The notes under the pieces are model-generated. The model was given only the letters and a program-made list of their open reading frames with translations, did not search any database and was not told the origin of the DNA. From Clostridia bacterium (GTDB lineage Bacteria > Bacillota > Clostridia > Christensenellales > Borkfalkiaceae), in NCBI GenBank assembly GCA_017463025.1, contig JAFTPZ010000058.1, positions 1 through 45,729 on the forward strand: a stretch of 45,729 nt of DNA, written 5' to 3'. Positions 33,741 through 43,089 of this stretch are shown here, piece by piece; positions within the stretch are counted from its first letter, which is position 1, and every line of letters begins with the position of its first letter. A program made the translations under genes and the position numbers.

Positions 33741-33779
33741 AAAACAGAGAGCCGAAAATTACGGAATTATCAGCTCTCT
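33741..33779 (-). terminator. Terminator after the 668-residue repeat protein
   Basis: On the minus strand AGAGAGC pairs with GCTCTCT across a 20-base loop, and GTTTTATG follows. It lies between the stop at 33808 and the RNase J start at 33702, so it separates the two genes at least partly. Confidence 0.65.
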
Positions 33780-33807
33780 TTTATCATTATTCGTATGTGT
33801 TTTACAA

Positions 33808-35814
33808 TTAAAAGTCAAGCTCCACTTTCTTTTCTTTCGTCGCTTTGATATATCCTGCGTCAAACAACTGTTTCGTCGTTTCATACGCAAATTCTTCCGC
33901 GTAATTCACCGTTTCGAAATTTTCTTCCTTTGTCGTTCCGAGTTTGTCCGCAAGATATCCCACCAGACGGAGCGCTTTCTTTGCCGCCGCGTCGCTCTTG
34001 ATTTTTACCATAAACGGCGTGCTTTCATACGCTTTCTGACCGCCCACGTTCTTTTGATGATATACGGTCGTTTTATATTCGGGGTCTTCGGGATCGAGCG
34101 CAAGATAGAAACAAAGCGTTTTACCGCAGATATTCATTTTTGCAACCGTATCGCGACCGTAATTGAATCTGTCGCCGTGCCAGCTGATATTCGAATTGAT
34201 CTTCTTATACGAAGTAAGTCCGTTTTTGATATCGCTGTAATACGCTTTCACTTTTTCGTCGCTCTGTTTCATTTTCGCGGTAAAGCTCTTTTTCAAGCGA
34301 ATCACAAGTCCCGTTTCCGCGTCCACGAGCTGATCGTTTAATTCGTCCAACACGGGCTCTGTCGCAACTGCAAGCTCTTCGCTTACCTCTTCCGCTTTCG
34401 GTTCTTCTACAATCTCTTCTACGGGCGCTTCTGCTTGTTCTTCTGCTTTTTCTTCTTCCACGGGAGCTTGCGTGGGTGCAACAGCTTCACAAGTAGCGCA
34501 ACGCTTGCAAATTTCTTCGGAAACGTTTTTCGCGATCGCCTGAACGCCCTCTTCGTCTACGACAAGTTCGTATGTAGGCTCTTCGCACGGCTTTTTATCC
34601 AACTTATCCGCTACGATGAGCGCGATACGGTCATAATCCACGGACGCCGCTTCGCTCACTTTATCATAATCGATCTTCTCGATCTGTTCGAATTTTGCGG
34701 ATAACTTGTCCGCTACTTTATCGGCAAGCAGATCGTAATCGATCTCGCTCGGCTGCGGCGTGGGCGTTTCAAGTTTCGCCGCTACCGCGCTTGCGATCGC
34801 GTCGATATCGAGCGCCGCAACCGCCTTTTCGATCGCTTTATTGACCGCCGCCGTGATCGCGTCTTCTTCTACGCTTGCTTGCACGTTGACTTTTTCCAAA
34901 GCCTTGGCAATGCTCTCGTCGATAATACGATAATTTACCTTTTCGGGATAAGGGATCGATTCCACAACCTTTTCCGCCGTGCCGTATACGATCTTATCGT
35001 AATCGATCTCCACTGGAACGGGCTCGATCGGTTTTTCCTCGGCAACGGGCGCAGGTTCGGTCGCAAGAACGGGTTGTTCGCCAAGTCCGACTTCACCGAG
35101 CAATTCAAGGACTTTATCCCCTACCTCGTCCACGATACGGTTATAATCCACGTTTTCCGCCACGGGGATCGCCGCGACGGCGTCAAGCACCTGACGGCTG
35201 TGTTCCGCAACGCTTTCTTCCGTTTTTTCCGCAACCGATTCGATCACCGCTTTATAATCGGCGTCCTCGAACAATGCGATACCTTCGGCAACCCTTGCGT
35301 TCACTTCCGCGATCGCGCTATCGAGCTGTTCCAAAATCGCGAGCTTCGCTTGCGCGTCGTCAAGCTTCGTAACTACCTCGCCCGAAATGAGCGCGGTCAG
35401 TCCGTCGTAGATCGCCTGATGCTGCATAAAGCTGTATTTGATCTCGTTGACCGCTTCTTCCAGTTGCGGCATAACTGCGGATACCTGTTCTTTGACCTGA
35501 TCCACAAGCGTACCCGTAACCGTTTGTTCGAGCAATTCCAACTTTTGCAAAACGTTTTTTGCGGCGTCGTCGATCATTGCCGACAAACCGTCGTAAATCG
35601 TTTGATTTTGCTTATAGCTATAACGTATTTCTTGCGAAATCGTCTGCGAGGACTTATCTTTATCCGTTTGAAGGGCTTGATAAAGAGAGCCGACCTGCAC
35701 GGATGAATAGTTCATCTCTTTAAGCAGCTCGCCTTTCAGCTTTTGTAGATCGTAGGAAATCCAACTGTATAACGCGTCGATTTTCGATGTTTCTAATTGT
35801 TTCTTATCCGCCAT
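33808..35814 (-). CDS. Large uncharacterised repeat/coiled-coil protein with conserved C-terminal domain
   Basis: A 668-residue protein with no recognised name. Residues 62-80 (EIRYSYKQNQTIYDGLSAM) recur as 124-142 (EIKYSFMQHQAIYDGLTAL), 62 residues apart. From 220 to 410 a degenerate unit built on (I/V)DYD-(K/R)I, then ADK(L/V), recurs about six times (near 223, 271, 294, 359, 382 and 393). A CKRCATC cysteine group lies at 436-442, then a Glu/Ala/Pro-rich linker to about 495. The last 165 residues form a compact domain (FTAKMKQSDEKVKAYYSDIK, ISWHGDRFNYGRDTVAKMNI, LCFYLALDPEDPEY) of a type I recall from other clostridial hypothetical proteins. No signal peptide or membrane segment was seen. 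It has its own strong promoter. Confidence 0.85.
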   Translation of the reverse strand: MADKKQLETSKIDALYSWISYDLQKLKGELLKEMNYSSVQVGSLYQALQTDKDKSSQTISQEIRYSYKQNQTIYDGLSAMIDDAAKNVLQKLELLEQTVTGTLVDQVKEQVSAVMPQLEEAVNEIKYSFMQHQAIYDGLTALISGEVVTKLDDAQAKLAILEQLDSAIAEVNARVAEGIALFEDADYKAVIESVAEKTEESVAEHSRQVLDAVAAIPVAENVDYNRIVDEVGDKVLELLGEVGLGEQPVLATEPAPVAEEKPIEPVPVEIDYDKIVYGTAEKVVESIPYPEKVNYRIIDESIAKALEKVNVQASVEEDAITAAVNKAIEKAVAALDIDAIASAVAAKLETPTPQPSEIDYDLLADKVADKLSAKFEQIEKIDYDKVSEAASVDYDRIALIVADKLDKKPCEEPTYELVVDEEGVQAIAKNVSEEICKRCATCEAVAPTQAPVEEEKAEEQAEAPVEEIVEEPKAEEVSEELAVATEPVLDELNDQLVDAETGLVIRLKKSFTAKMKQSDEKVKAYYSDIKNGLTSYKKINSNISWHGDRFNYGRDTVAKMNICGKTLCFYLALDPEDPEYKTTVYHQKNVGGQKAYESTPFMVKIKSDAAAKKALRLVGYLADKLGTTKEENFETVNYAEEFAYETTKQLFDAGYIKATKEKKVELDF

Positions 35815-35900
35815 TTCACGCCTCGATTTCGTTCAAGTGCATCCGTCGTCCCTCTCTACTTATCTTCAAAAGAGTACGACGCTTTGCTTTATCAAGTATC

Positions 35901-35929
35901 ATTATAACATATCTTGCGCAATCGGTCAA
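35901..35929 (-). promoter_or_regulatory. Sigma-A promoter of the 668-residue repeat protein
   Basis: Read on minus, TTGACC (35929-35924) and a perfect TATAAT (35906-35901) are 17 bp apart. Transcription would begin near 35894, leaving an 80-base leader before the GAGG and ATG at 35814. The rest of the gap to 36053 is AT-rich with no further signal seen. Confidence 0.85.
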
Positions 35930-36053
35930 GAGTTTTCAGAAAAAAATATCCGATAAATTTCTACTTTTTCCCGATTTTGAAATTTCAACGCGGACACGGT
36001 ACCCCCGTTTTTACCTTTTTTGACATTTTTCGCATTTTTCAAACGTCAGATGA

Positions 36054-36082
36054 TTGACAAGCAATCGCATAAGTTGTATAAT
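36054..36082 (+). promoter_or_regulatory. Sigma-A promoter of the galactonate operon
   Basis: A perfect TTGACA (36054-36059) and a perfect TATAAT (36077-36082) are 17 bp apart. The -10 is buried inside the inverted repeat at 36074-36092, so a bound repressor would block it. Confidence 0.9.
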
Positions 36083-36092
36083 AAATATACAA
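36074..36092. promoter_or_regulatory. Probable operator of the GntR regulator
   Basis: TTGTATA-ATAAA-TATACAA is a perfect inverted repeat with 7-bp arms and a 5-bp centre. It covers the -10 box and the start point of the gntR promoter. FadR-subfamily GntR proteins bind short palindromes like this, so autorepression relieved by galactonate or a related sugar acid is likely. It is the only such copy I noticed here. Confidence 0.75.
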
Positions 36093-36114
36093 GTTGAATA
36101 AGCAGGAGCAAACA

Positions 36115-36804
36115 ATGATCAGTAAAATACAAAAATTTACTTTGGCTGACGAGGCATACGAACGTATTAAAGCGGATATTTTATCGAAAAATCTAAAAGA
36201 GGGTGCTCCCATTCCGTCGGAAAATCAGTTATCCCGATCGTTGAGCGTCAGTCGCGTGGTCGTTCGCGAAGCTTTGCAACGTCTGCGCGAAGAAAGACTT
36301 ATCGTTACCTATCACGGAAAAGGCTCGTTCGTGGCCAATCGGCAAAACTTTGAGCGTGGCAATACCGAGTATTTTTCCGAGCTCGACTATACTACCTTTA
36401 AGGATATTATGGAATTACGCGCGAGCATTGAATGTAGCGCTATTGTTTCTGCCGTCGAGAACGCCGACGAAGCGGAGCTGGAAAGAGTAAAAGCCCACGC
36501 AAAAATTATGGAAGCCGTTCGCGACGATGACGACGCGTTCGATCGGGCTGATTACGATTTTCACCTTGCAATCCTCTGCTGTTCTCACAATCAAATGTAC
36601 GTGAAGATAGCGGAACAATGCAACGCACAAATTATGTTATGTTTGAAAGCAATGAACAGAATCCACGGGAGCAGAGAATATGCTTTGGAACTACACACAA
36701 AAATCGCCGATTGCTTATACGCACGTAACGCGAAAGAAGCCATCTATTTACTGAAAAACAACGGCGAATACAATTTGGCAAGAATGCGGGAATTTTTTCC
36801 GTAA
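36115..36804 (+). CDS. GntR-family transcriptional regulator (FadR/FCD subfamily)
   Basis: A 229-residue regulator. The winged helix-turn-helix lies at about residues 8-72 ([14 protein letters not shown], then [21 protein letters not shown]), followed by an all-helical FCD ligand domain with the metal/ligand histidines in DYDFHLAIL and LHTKIADCL. The frame extends to a TTG at 36094, but ATG 36115 has AGGAG six bases upstream and leaves room for the promoter. It is the first gene of the operon and probably represses it through the palindrome at 36074 in response to D-galactonate, as DgoR does in E. coli; this is inferred. Confidence 0.93.
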   Translation: MISKIQKFTLADEAYERIKADILSKNLKEGAPIPSENQLSRSLSVSRVVVREALQRLREERLIVTYHGKGSFVANRQNFERGNTEYFSELDYTTFKDIMELRASIECSAIVSAVENADEAELERVKAHAKIMEAVRDDDDAFDRADYDFHLAILCCSHNQMYVKIAEQCNAQIMLCLKAMNRIHGSREYALELHTKIADCLYARNAKEAIYLLKNNGEYNLARMREFFP

Positions 36805-36830
36805 ATATAAATATAAGGAAGGTAAAAACA

Positions 36831-37979
36831 ATGCAAATCAAAAAAATCAACACTTTTTTAGTGCGACCGAGATGGTGTATGGTAGAAGTCCTGACCGACG
36901 AGGGCGTAAGCGGTTGGGGTGAGGCAGTCATCGAAGGCAAGGCGGCGACCGTCCAAGCCTGCGTACAGGAAATGGAAGAATACCTGATCGGCAAAGATCC
37001 CTGCAAAATCGAGGACATCTGGAATCTTTTATACCGAGCCGCATTTTATCGCGGCGGCCCTATCGTTATGAGCGCCATCGCCGGCATCGATCAAGCGTTA
37101 TGGGATATTAAAGGTAAAAAACTCGGCGTGCCCGTATACGAATTGTTAGGCGGCGCATGCCGTGATAAGATCAAGGTATACAGTTGGGTTGGCGGAGACA
37201 GACCGAGCGACGTTGCCGCCGCCGCAAAACAAAAGCAGGAAGAAGGTTTTTCCGCCGTAAAAATGAACGCAACGGAGGAATTGCAGATCGTGGACAGCTA
37301 CGACAAGATCGACGCCGTTTTAGAGCGCGTTGCGTCCATTCGGGAGGCTTGTGGCAAATATTTCGGTATTGCCATCGATTTTCACGGTAGAGTACATAAA
37401 CCTATGGCAAAGATCCTTGCCAAAAAATTAGAGGAGTTCTCCCCTATGTTTTTGGAAGAACCGGTATTGTGCGAGCATATGGAAGAGTTTGCGGAAATCG
37501 CAAGAACGACCGCAATCCCTATCGCTACGGGCGAAAGACTGTTTTCCAAGTACGATTTCAAGCGTCTGCTTTCCGCCGGCGGCGTAAGCATTATCCAGCC
37601 CGATTTATCACACGCGGGCGGTATCACGGAGGTCAGAAAGATCGCCGCGATGGCGGAGGCTTACGACGTAGCGCTGGCACCCCATTGTCCGTTGGGCCCG
37701 ATCGCTTTATCCGCCTGTTTACAGGTTGACGCCGTAAGCTATAACGCGTTTATACAGGAACAGAGTATCGGTATTCACTATAACGTTGGAAAATCCGTTC
37801 TCGATTACGTGAAAAACGGCGAGGATTTCAAATTCACCGACGGTTACGTGAACTTCCCGAAAAAGAGCGGACTTGGCGTGGAGGTAAACAAAGCGCTGAT
37901 CGAAGAAGAAAACAAAACTCCCCACCATTGGAAAAATCCCGTATGGCGACATAAAGACGGTAGTATCGCGGAATGGTAA
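36831..37979 (+). CDS. dgoD: D-galactonate dehydratase
   Basis: Removes water from D-galactonate to give 2-keto-3-deoxygalactonate. The 382 residues equal the length of E. coli DgoD, and long stretches read the same, for example [20 protein letters not shown] and [11 protein letters not shown]. Enolase-superfamily metal ligands are Asp183 (AIDFHGRV), Glu209 (FLEEP) and Glu235 (ATGERLF); His185 and His285 (LAPHCPLGP) are the expected acid/base residues. Its site AAGGAAGG precedes the ATG. It lies 26 bases after gntR and 13 before the aldolase gene. A related sugar-acid substrate is possible but less likely. Confidence 0.95.
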   Translation: MQIKKINTFLVRPRWCMVEVLTDEGVSGWGEAVIEGKAATVQACVQEMEEYLIGKDPCKIEDIWNLLYRAAFYRGGPIVMSAIAGIDQALWDIKGKKLGVPVYELLGGACRDKIKVYSWVGGDRPSDVAAAAKQKQEEGFSAVKMNATEELQIVDSYDKIDAVLERVASIREACGKYFGIAIDFHGRVHKPMAKILAKKLEEFSPMFLEEPVLCEHMEEFAEIARTTAIPIATGERLFSKYDFKRLLSAGGVSIIQPDLSHAGGITEVRKIAAMAEAYDVALAPHCPLGPIALSACLQVDAVSYNAFIQEQSIGIHYNVGKSVLDYVKNGEDFKFTDGYVNFPKKSGLGVEVNKALIEEENKTPHHWKNPVWRHKDGSIAEW

Positions 37980-37992
37980 AAGGAGTATAAAA

Positions 37993-38634
37993 ATGAGAGC
38001 AGACGTTATAAAAATCATTGAAAAAGAAAAGATCATAGCCATTATTCGGGGCGTAGAGCCCGAACAGGCGGTAAAGGTCGCAAAAGCGCTTTATGAGGGC
38101 GGAATCAAACTCGTGGAAGTAACCTTCGATCAATCACACCCCGAAAGCTTTCAAAATACGGCGAACGCCATTCGTCGCATCAAGCAGGAAACTTCGGGTA
38201 AAATGTGCGTGGGCGCAGGAACGGTCATTACGGCAGAACAGGTAAATATCGCTTACGACGCAGGCGCGGAATATATCGTTTCTCCCGACACCGACGCAAG
38301 CGTTATTCGGGAAACGGTAAGAAAGGGAATGGTATCTTTGCCAGGGGCGTATACGGCAAGCGAGGCAAAAACGGCGCACAATGCAGGCGCGGATTTTATA
38401 AAGGTTTTTCCTTGCAGCTCGGCGCAATACATAAAAGCGCTCAAAGCTCCCCTTTCCCATATTAAATTTTTGGCGGTCGGCGGCGTAAACGTGAATAACG
38501 CAAAAGAATTTATCCAAGCAGGCGCGTGCGGTGTTGGCGTGGGCGGCTCGCTCGTCAATAAGGAATGGATACAAAACGGTGAGTTTGATAAAATTACCGA
38601 GCTCGCAAAAAAATTTATTGAAATATTGAATTAA
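37993..38634 (+). CDS. KDPG/KDPGal-type aldolase
   Basis: A class I aldolase of 213 residues from the Eda/DgoA family, splitting 2-keto-3-deoxy-6-phosphogalactonate (or phosphogluconate) into pyruvate and glyceraldehyde 3-phosphate. Schiff-base Lys137 lies in GADFIKVFPCS, Glu42 in LVEVTFD and Arg19 in AIIRG, and FLAVGGVNVNN and GVGVGGSLV form the phosphate site. Position after dgoD argues for the galactonate route (DgoA). AAAAGGAG precedes the ATG. The kinase that should phosphorylate its substrate is not in the operon. Confidence 0.92.
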   Translation: MRADVIKIIEKEKIIAIIRGVEPEQAVKVAKALYEGGIKLVEVTFDQSHPESFQNTANAIRRIKQETSGKMCVGAGTVITAEQVNIAYDAGAEYIVSPDTDASVIRETVRKGMVSLPGAYTASEAKTAHNAGADFIKVFPCSSAQYIKALKAPLSHIKFLAVGGVNVNNAKEFIQAGACGVGVGGSLVNKEWIQNGEFDKITELAKKFIEILN

Positions 38635-38649
38635 AAGGAGAATAAGACA

Positions 38650-39486
38650 ATGCAAATAAGTATAGTTCACGGACCTATCCGAAAAGCTTTCGGGGAAGAA
38701 ACTGCCCTGAAAATGATAAAAAACGCAGGCTTTACTATGATCGATTACTCTTTCAATACGTGGGAAGGAGAAGAATACAGACTTGGCGAAAATTACAAGG
38801 AAAACTGTTTAGCAACGAAGAAATTGATGGACAACTTGGGATTAACCTGTTATCAGACACACGCCCCGTTCGAATTCAAGTACGGTAAAAAAATCGACGA
38901 AAGCGAAAGAACGTACAGGGATATAGTAAGGGCGATAGAATGTAGCGCAATCCTCGGCGCAAAGATTATCGTTATACACGCAATCGCAGTGCCGTTTGAA
39001 GTCGATTTTTTACAGTACAATTTAGAATACTATCAGTCCTTTTTACCCTACGCGGAAAAGTATGGCGTAAAAATAGCCGTCGAAAACCTTGTCAATTCCG
39101 TATTCTGGACGCCGTATAAGCTTTGTAATTTCGTGGAAATGCTGAACTCGCCGTATTTTTGCGCTTGCGTGGACGTAGGACACGCCGCTATTACGGGAAC
39201 GCCGCCCGAATCTTTTATCAGCGGAATGAAAAAAGGGGTTATGCAATGCGTACATCTGCACGATACGGACGGAAAACTCGATCGGCACTGGATACCCTAT
39301 TTGGGCAACCATAACTGGGATAATATTATCAAAGCCCTTGCGGAATACGGCTTTGACGGAGATTTGGAAATGGAGATCATACATTCCTACGATTTTCTTG
39401 ACAAAGAATTGTATGCCGCTATGCTCGTCTACGCCAAGCAGGTCGGTAATTTATTGCTAAAAAAATTCAATCAATATAAAGAGTAA
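38650..39486 (+). CDS. Sugar phosphate isomerase/epimerase family TIM-barrel protein
   Basis: A 278-residue AP-endonuclease-2-like (xylose-isomerase-like) TIM barrel. Probable metal ligands lie in IAVENLVNS (Glu), ACVDVGHAAI (Asp, His), VHLHDTDGK (His, Asp) and LEMEIIHS (Glu). Members isomerise or epimerise keto-sugars and some act on sugar acids. It is the last gene of the operon, behind AAAAGGAG and 15 bases after the aldolase. It may feed another sugar acid into the dgoD step or act on a by-product; the substrate is unknown. Confidence 0.85.
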   Translation: MQISIVHGPIRKAFGEETALKMIKNAGFTMIDYSFNTWEGEEYRLGENYKENCLATKKLMDNLGLTCYQTHAPFEFKYGKKIDESERTYRDIVRAIECSAILGAKIIVIHAIAVPFEVDFLQYNLEYYQSFLPYAEKYGVKIAVENLVNSVFWTPYKLCNFVEMLNSPYFCACVDVGHAAITGTPPESFISGMKKGVMQCVHLHDTDGKLDRHWIPYLGNHNWDNIIKALAEYGFDGDLEMEIIHSYDFLDKELYAAMLVYAKQVGNLLLKKFNQYKE

Positions 39487-39491
39487 AGCAG

Positions 39492-39525
39492 AAAAAAGCG
39501 TTCCCTGTGTTGGGAACGCTTTTTT
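39492..39525. terminator. Bidirectional terminator between the galactonate operon and the P-type ATPase gene
   Basis: AAAAAAGCGTTCCC pairs perfectly with GGGAACGCTTTTTT around a six-base loop. It serves the plus-strand operon ending at 39486 and the minus-strand ATPase gene ending at 39540. Confidence 0.93.
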
Positions 39526-39539
39526 AACTTGGTTTTCAA

Positions 39540-42185
39540 TTATTTGTTTTTCGCCGTTTTTCTCTGTACGAATTTGACGAGTTCGACGATAGGAATTACC
39601 AACAGACCAAGACCGATCGCGCAGATATATTCCACAAAATCTACGGGTGCAAAGCCGAACGCGTTCGCAAGGAAGGATACTTCGCAAACGACCGTGGTAG
39701 CCAAAAGCGAACCCAAACCGGCAAACAACAGCATCTTATTGTTCGTTTTCATTCCAAACAACGAGCCGCGTTGCGAGCGCATATTGAAACTGTGGAAGAT
39801 TTCCGCCATTGACATCGTAAGGAACGCCATCGTCATACCGTGCGCGCTGTCTTCGATCGTCCAAGTACCCGTTTCAAGGAAATGACCGAGGAAGTACGAG
39901 AACAACGTTAAGATCGATACCAAAATACCTTGATACAATACGTCTACGCCCATACCGTCGGCAAAAATGCCTGCTTTCGAATTACGGGGTTTGCGTTTCA
40001 TAACGCTTGCTTCCGCTTTTTCTGTTCCGAGCGCAAGCGCAGGGAAACAGTCGGTTACGAGGTTGATCCAAAGCAAATGCACGGGTTTCAAAATGGTGAA
40101 ACCGATCAAAGTTGCCACGAAGATCGAGATGACCTCACTCATATTCGATGCGAGCAGGAACTGGATCGCCTTACGGATATTATCGTAAATACGACGTCCC
40201 TCCTCTACCGCGCCGACGATGGTCGCGAAGTTGTCGTCCGCAAGTACCATATCCGCTACGTTCTTCGTAACGTCCGTACCCGTGATACCCATACCTACGC
40301 CGATATCCGCCGACTTGATCGAGGGCGCGTCGTTCACGCCGTCGCCCGTCATAGCCGTAACGTAACCTGCTTTCTTCCAAGCGTTGACGATACGCGTCTT
40401 ATGTTCGGGTTGTACGCGAGCGTAAACGCCGATCGTCATAAACTCTTTCTCAAACGTTTCGTCGTCCATTTCATTGATCTGCGCACCTGTAACCGCGCGA
40501 ACGCCGTCGGTGAGAATGCCGAGCTCTTTCGCGATCGCGATCGCCGTATCGATATGGTCGCCCGTGATCATAATGGGACGAATACCCGCCTCGCGGCATT
40601 GCGCGATAGCGTCTTTTACTTCGGGGCGCACGGGATCGATCATGCCGCAAAGCCCCGTGAAACAAAGCTCCGTTTCCTGTACGTCGGAATCGTACTTTTC
40701 GGGAAGTTCTTTCCATTCTCTTTCCGCACAAGCAAGCACGCGGAGCGCTTTATCCGCCATCGCCTTATTCGCGGCAAGGATCTCTGCGCGGTATTCTTCC
40801 GTCATAGGAACGGGTTTACCGTCTTTGAGATAGAACTTGCAACGATCGATCACGACGTCGGGCGCGCCTTTCGTATACTGCACGTAGCTTTCTTCCGTTT
40901 TATGCCAAGTGGACATCATCTTACGACCGGAGTCGAAAGGAAGTTCGCCTACTCTCGGAAGGGTGTTTTTCAGTTCGTATTTAGGGAGTTCCACCTTATT
41001 CGCCCAAGCAACGAGCGCCGCTTCGGTGGGTTCGCCAGAGATCGTACCGTCTGCATTGAGCTCCGCGTCCGAGCAAAGCGCCATCGCCGCCGCCACGCGT
41101 TTTTCGTCCTCACAGAAACTGTCTACGACCGTCATCTTGTTCTGGGTAAGCGTACCCGTTTTATCCGAACAAATGATCTGCGCGCAACCGAGCGTTTCTA
41201 CTGCCGTAAGCTTACGAATGATCGCGTTGCGCTTGGACATATTCGTAACGCCGATCGAAAGCACGACGGTTACGACTGCCGCAAGACCTTCGGGGATCGC
41301 CGCAACCGCAAGCGATACCGCGATCATAAACGAATCGAGCACGAACTCGAATTGAAGATCGGTGATATGACGGACCAGCTGTACGTCGAACACGATCAAG
41401 CTGATGCCGAGCACGAGCCACGTGAGGATCTTCGAAAGCTGACCGAGTTTGATCTGCAAAGGCGTTTTACCCTCTTCCGCCTGCGCAAGCGCGCCTGCGA
41501 TCTTGCCCATTTCGGTATCCATACCCGTCGCGGTAACTACCGCCACGCCGCGTCCGTACACCACGGTACTGCCCATATAGACCATATTTTTACGATCGCC
41601 GAGGGGTACGTCTTTTGCGTCCGCGGAAATGGAGATCGCTTCCACGATCTTTTCAACGGGCACGGATTCACCCGTGAGCGCCGCCTCTTCGATTTTTAAG
41701 CTCGCGCTCTCTAAAATACGTCCGTCGGCAGGAACTGCGTCGCCCGCTTCAAGCAATACGACGTCGCCTACTACGAGGTCTTCGCTGTGTACGACGCATA
41801 CTTTATCGTCGCGCAGGACCTTGGATGTGGCGGCGGACATTTGTTGTAACGCCTCGATCGCCTTTTCAGCCTTACTTTCTTGGAACACGCCGAGCACCGC
41901 GTTAATGAGAACGACGGCCAGAATGATGATAACGTCGGTGGGGAATTCTTGTTCAAAGATCGCCAACGCGCCGCTGATCGCCGCCGCGACGAGCAAAATG
42001 ATGATCATCGGATCGGCAAGCTGTTCCAAAAATCTGCGGATAAGCGATTTTTTCTTCGCTTCCACAAGCTTGTTTTTGCCGTTCTCCGCAAGACGTTTTT
42101 CCGCCTCCGATACGGACAACCCTTCCGTTTGCGACACGCCAAGCGCGCTTAAAACGGATTCTTTGGATTCGCAATATTCTTTCAT
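39540..42185 (-). CDS. Calcium-type cation-transporting P-type ATPase (PII)
   Basis: An 881-residue membrane pump. The phosphorylated Asp lies in CSDKTGTLTQNKM (near residue 340), the actuator loop in AALTGESVPVEK, the hinge in TGDGVNDAPSIKSADIG, and there are about ten transmembrane segments. M4 carries AVAAIPEGL and M6 NLVTDCFPALALG, the Asn/Asp pattern of Ca2+ pumps such as bacterial LMCA1/PMCA-like enzymes. It probably exports Ca2+. The ATG follows AAGGAG and has its own promoter at 42254-42226. Mn2+ transport is the main alternative. Confidence 0.93.
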   Translation of the reverse strand: MKEYCESKESVLSALGVSQTEGLSVSEAEKRLAENGKNKLVEAKKKSLIRRFLEQLADPMIIILLVAAAISGALAIFEQEFPTDVIIILAVVLINAVLGVFQESKAEKAIEALQQMSAATSKVLRDDKVCVVHSEDLVVGDVVLLEAGDAVPADGRILESASLKIEEAALTGESVPVEKIVEAISISADAKDVPLGDRKNMVYMGSTVVYGRGVAVVTATGMDTEMGKIAGALAQAEEGKTPLQIKLGQLSKILTWLVLGISLIVFDVQLVRHITDLQFEFVLDSFMIAVSLAVAAIPEGLAAVVTVVLSIGVTNMSKRNAIIRKLTAVETLGCAQIICSDKTGTLTQNKMTVVDSFCEDEKRVAAAMALCSDAELNADGTISGEPTEAALVAWANKVELPKYELKNTLPRVGELPFDSGRKMMSTWHKTEESYVQYTKGAPDVVIDRCKFYLKDGKPVPMTEEYRAEILAANKAMADKALRVLACAEREWKELPEKYDSDVQETELCFTGLCGMIDPVRPEVKDAIAQCREAGIRPIMITGDHIDTAIAIAKELGILTDGVRAVTGAQINEMDDETFEKEFMTIGVYARVQPEHKTRIVNAWKKAGYVTAMTGDGVNDAPSIKSADIGVGMGITGTDVTKNVADMVLADDNFATIVGAVEEGRRIYDNIRKAIQFLLASNMSEVISIFVATLIGFTILKPVHLLWINLVTDCFPALALGTEKAEASVMKRKPRNSKAGIFADGMGVDVLYQGILVSILTLFSYFLGHFLETGTWTIEDSAHGMTMAFLTMSMAEIFHSFNMRSQRGSLFGMKTNNKMLLFAGLGSLLATTVVCEVSFLANAFGFAPVDFVEYICAIGLGLLVIPIVELVKFVQRKTAKNK

Positions 42186-42225
42186 ACGTTTTCTCCTTAT
42201 ACGTATTTGTTATTCAATTAGTATC

Positions 42226-42254
42226 ATTCTACCATAAACGGGAAATTCTGTCAA
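42226..42254 (-). promoter_or_regulatory. Promoter of the P-type ATPase gene, overlapping a hairpin
   Basis: Read on minus, TTGACA (42254-42249) and TAGAAT (42231-42226) are 17 bp apart. The promoter overlaps a 12-bp inverted repeat (AAACGGGAAATT / AATTTCCCGTTT, 42236-42269) whose loop contains most of the -35 box. The hairpin also lies just after the yebC stop and may help end that transcript, although no T-tract follows. Confidence 0.75.
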
Positions 42255-42283
42255 ATGAATTTCCCGTTTGTTTATAAAAAGTT

Positions 42284-43072
42284 TTATTCTTCGTCGGGAA
42301 GATCTACGTTGTGATATACGTTTTGCACGTCGTCGTGATCTTCAAGCGCGTCGATCATTTTTAAGAACGTTTCCACCTTATCCGCAGGCAACTCGATTCG
42401 ATTTTGCGGAATCATCGCAACTTCTGCCTGTACGAATCTGATCTTCGGTTCTTCTTCCTCGTTTCTTCTGCCTTTCGGCGCTGCCGCCATAAGCTCTGCG
42501 TTTTTATCCTCCAAGTATTTGCGTACGTCCGAGAACGTTTCGGGGGACGTAAATATCTCGTACACGTCGTCGCTCGTGATCACGTCGTCCGCGCCTGCTT
42601 CAAGGGCGTATTCCGTCATCGTATCCTCGTCGAGCTCCACCGTTCTTTCCACAACGATATATCCCTTATTATCGAAGTTATACGAAACGCAACCGTTCTG
42701 ACCGAGCTGACCGCCATGTTTACCCAAGATCGCGCGCACGTCGCCTGCGGTACGGTTGATATTATCCGTAAGCGTCGTGATAATAACAGCCGAGCCAGCC
42801 ACGCCGTAGCCTTCGTAGGTGAGTTCCTTATAGTCTGCGCCGCTCATTTCGCCCGACGCCTTTTTTATACTGCGTTGAATGTTATCGTTGGGCATATTCG
42901 CCGCTTTTGCTTTGGCGATAATATCCGCAAGCTTACTGTTCGTTTCGGGGTTGGGATTGCTTTTTGCCGCAACCGCGATCTCTCTGCCGAGCTTGGTGAA
43001 AATTCTACCTTTCGCCGCGTCGGCTTTGCCTTTCTTTGCCTGTATGTTGTGCCATTTGCTATGTCCTGACAT
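42284..43072 (-). CDS. yebC: YebC/PmpR family protein
   Basis: A 262-residue protein of the YebC family. The N-terminus MSGHSKWHNIQAKKGKADAAKG is the family hallmark (here in two parts: MSGHSKWHNIQAKK and GKADAAKGRIFTK), and AGSAVIITTLTDNINRT follows in the middle. Members were annotated as transcription regulators; more recent work links some (YebC/TACO1) to ribosomes stalled on proline-rich stretches. The ATG follows AAAGGAG. It lies 17 bases after the rRNA methyltransferase gene. Confidence 0.95.
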   Translation of the reverse strand: MSGHSKWHNIQAKKGKADAAKGRIFTKLGREIAVAAKSNPNPETNSKLADIIAKAKAANMPNDNIQRSIKKASGEMSGADYKELTYEGYGVAGSAVIITTLTDNINRTAGDVRAILGKHGGQLGQNGCVSYNFDNKGYIVVERTVELDEDTMTEYALEAGADDVITSDDVYEIFTSPETFSDVRKYLEDKNAELMAAAPKGRRNEEEEPKIRFVQAEVAMIPQNRIELPADKVETFLKMIDALEDHDDVQNVYHNVDLPDEE

Positions 43073-43089
43073 ATTATATACTCCTTTTT

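Noticed and set aside
39930..41699. Long plus-strand open frame of 589 codons opposite the P-type ATPase
   Set aside because: It is a shadow of the ATPase coding strand; its product is Arg/His-rich without domain motifs, and the ATPase motifs on minus are complete.
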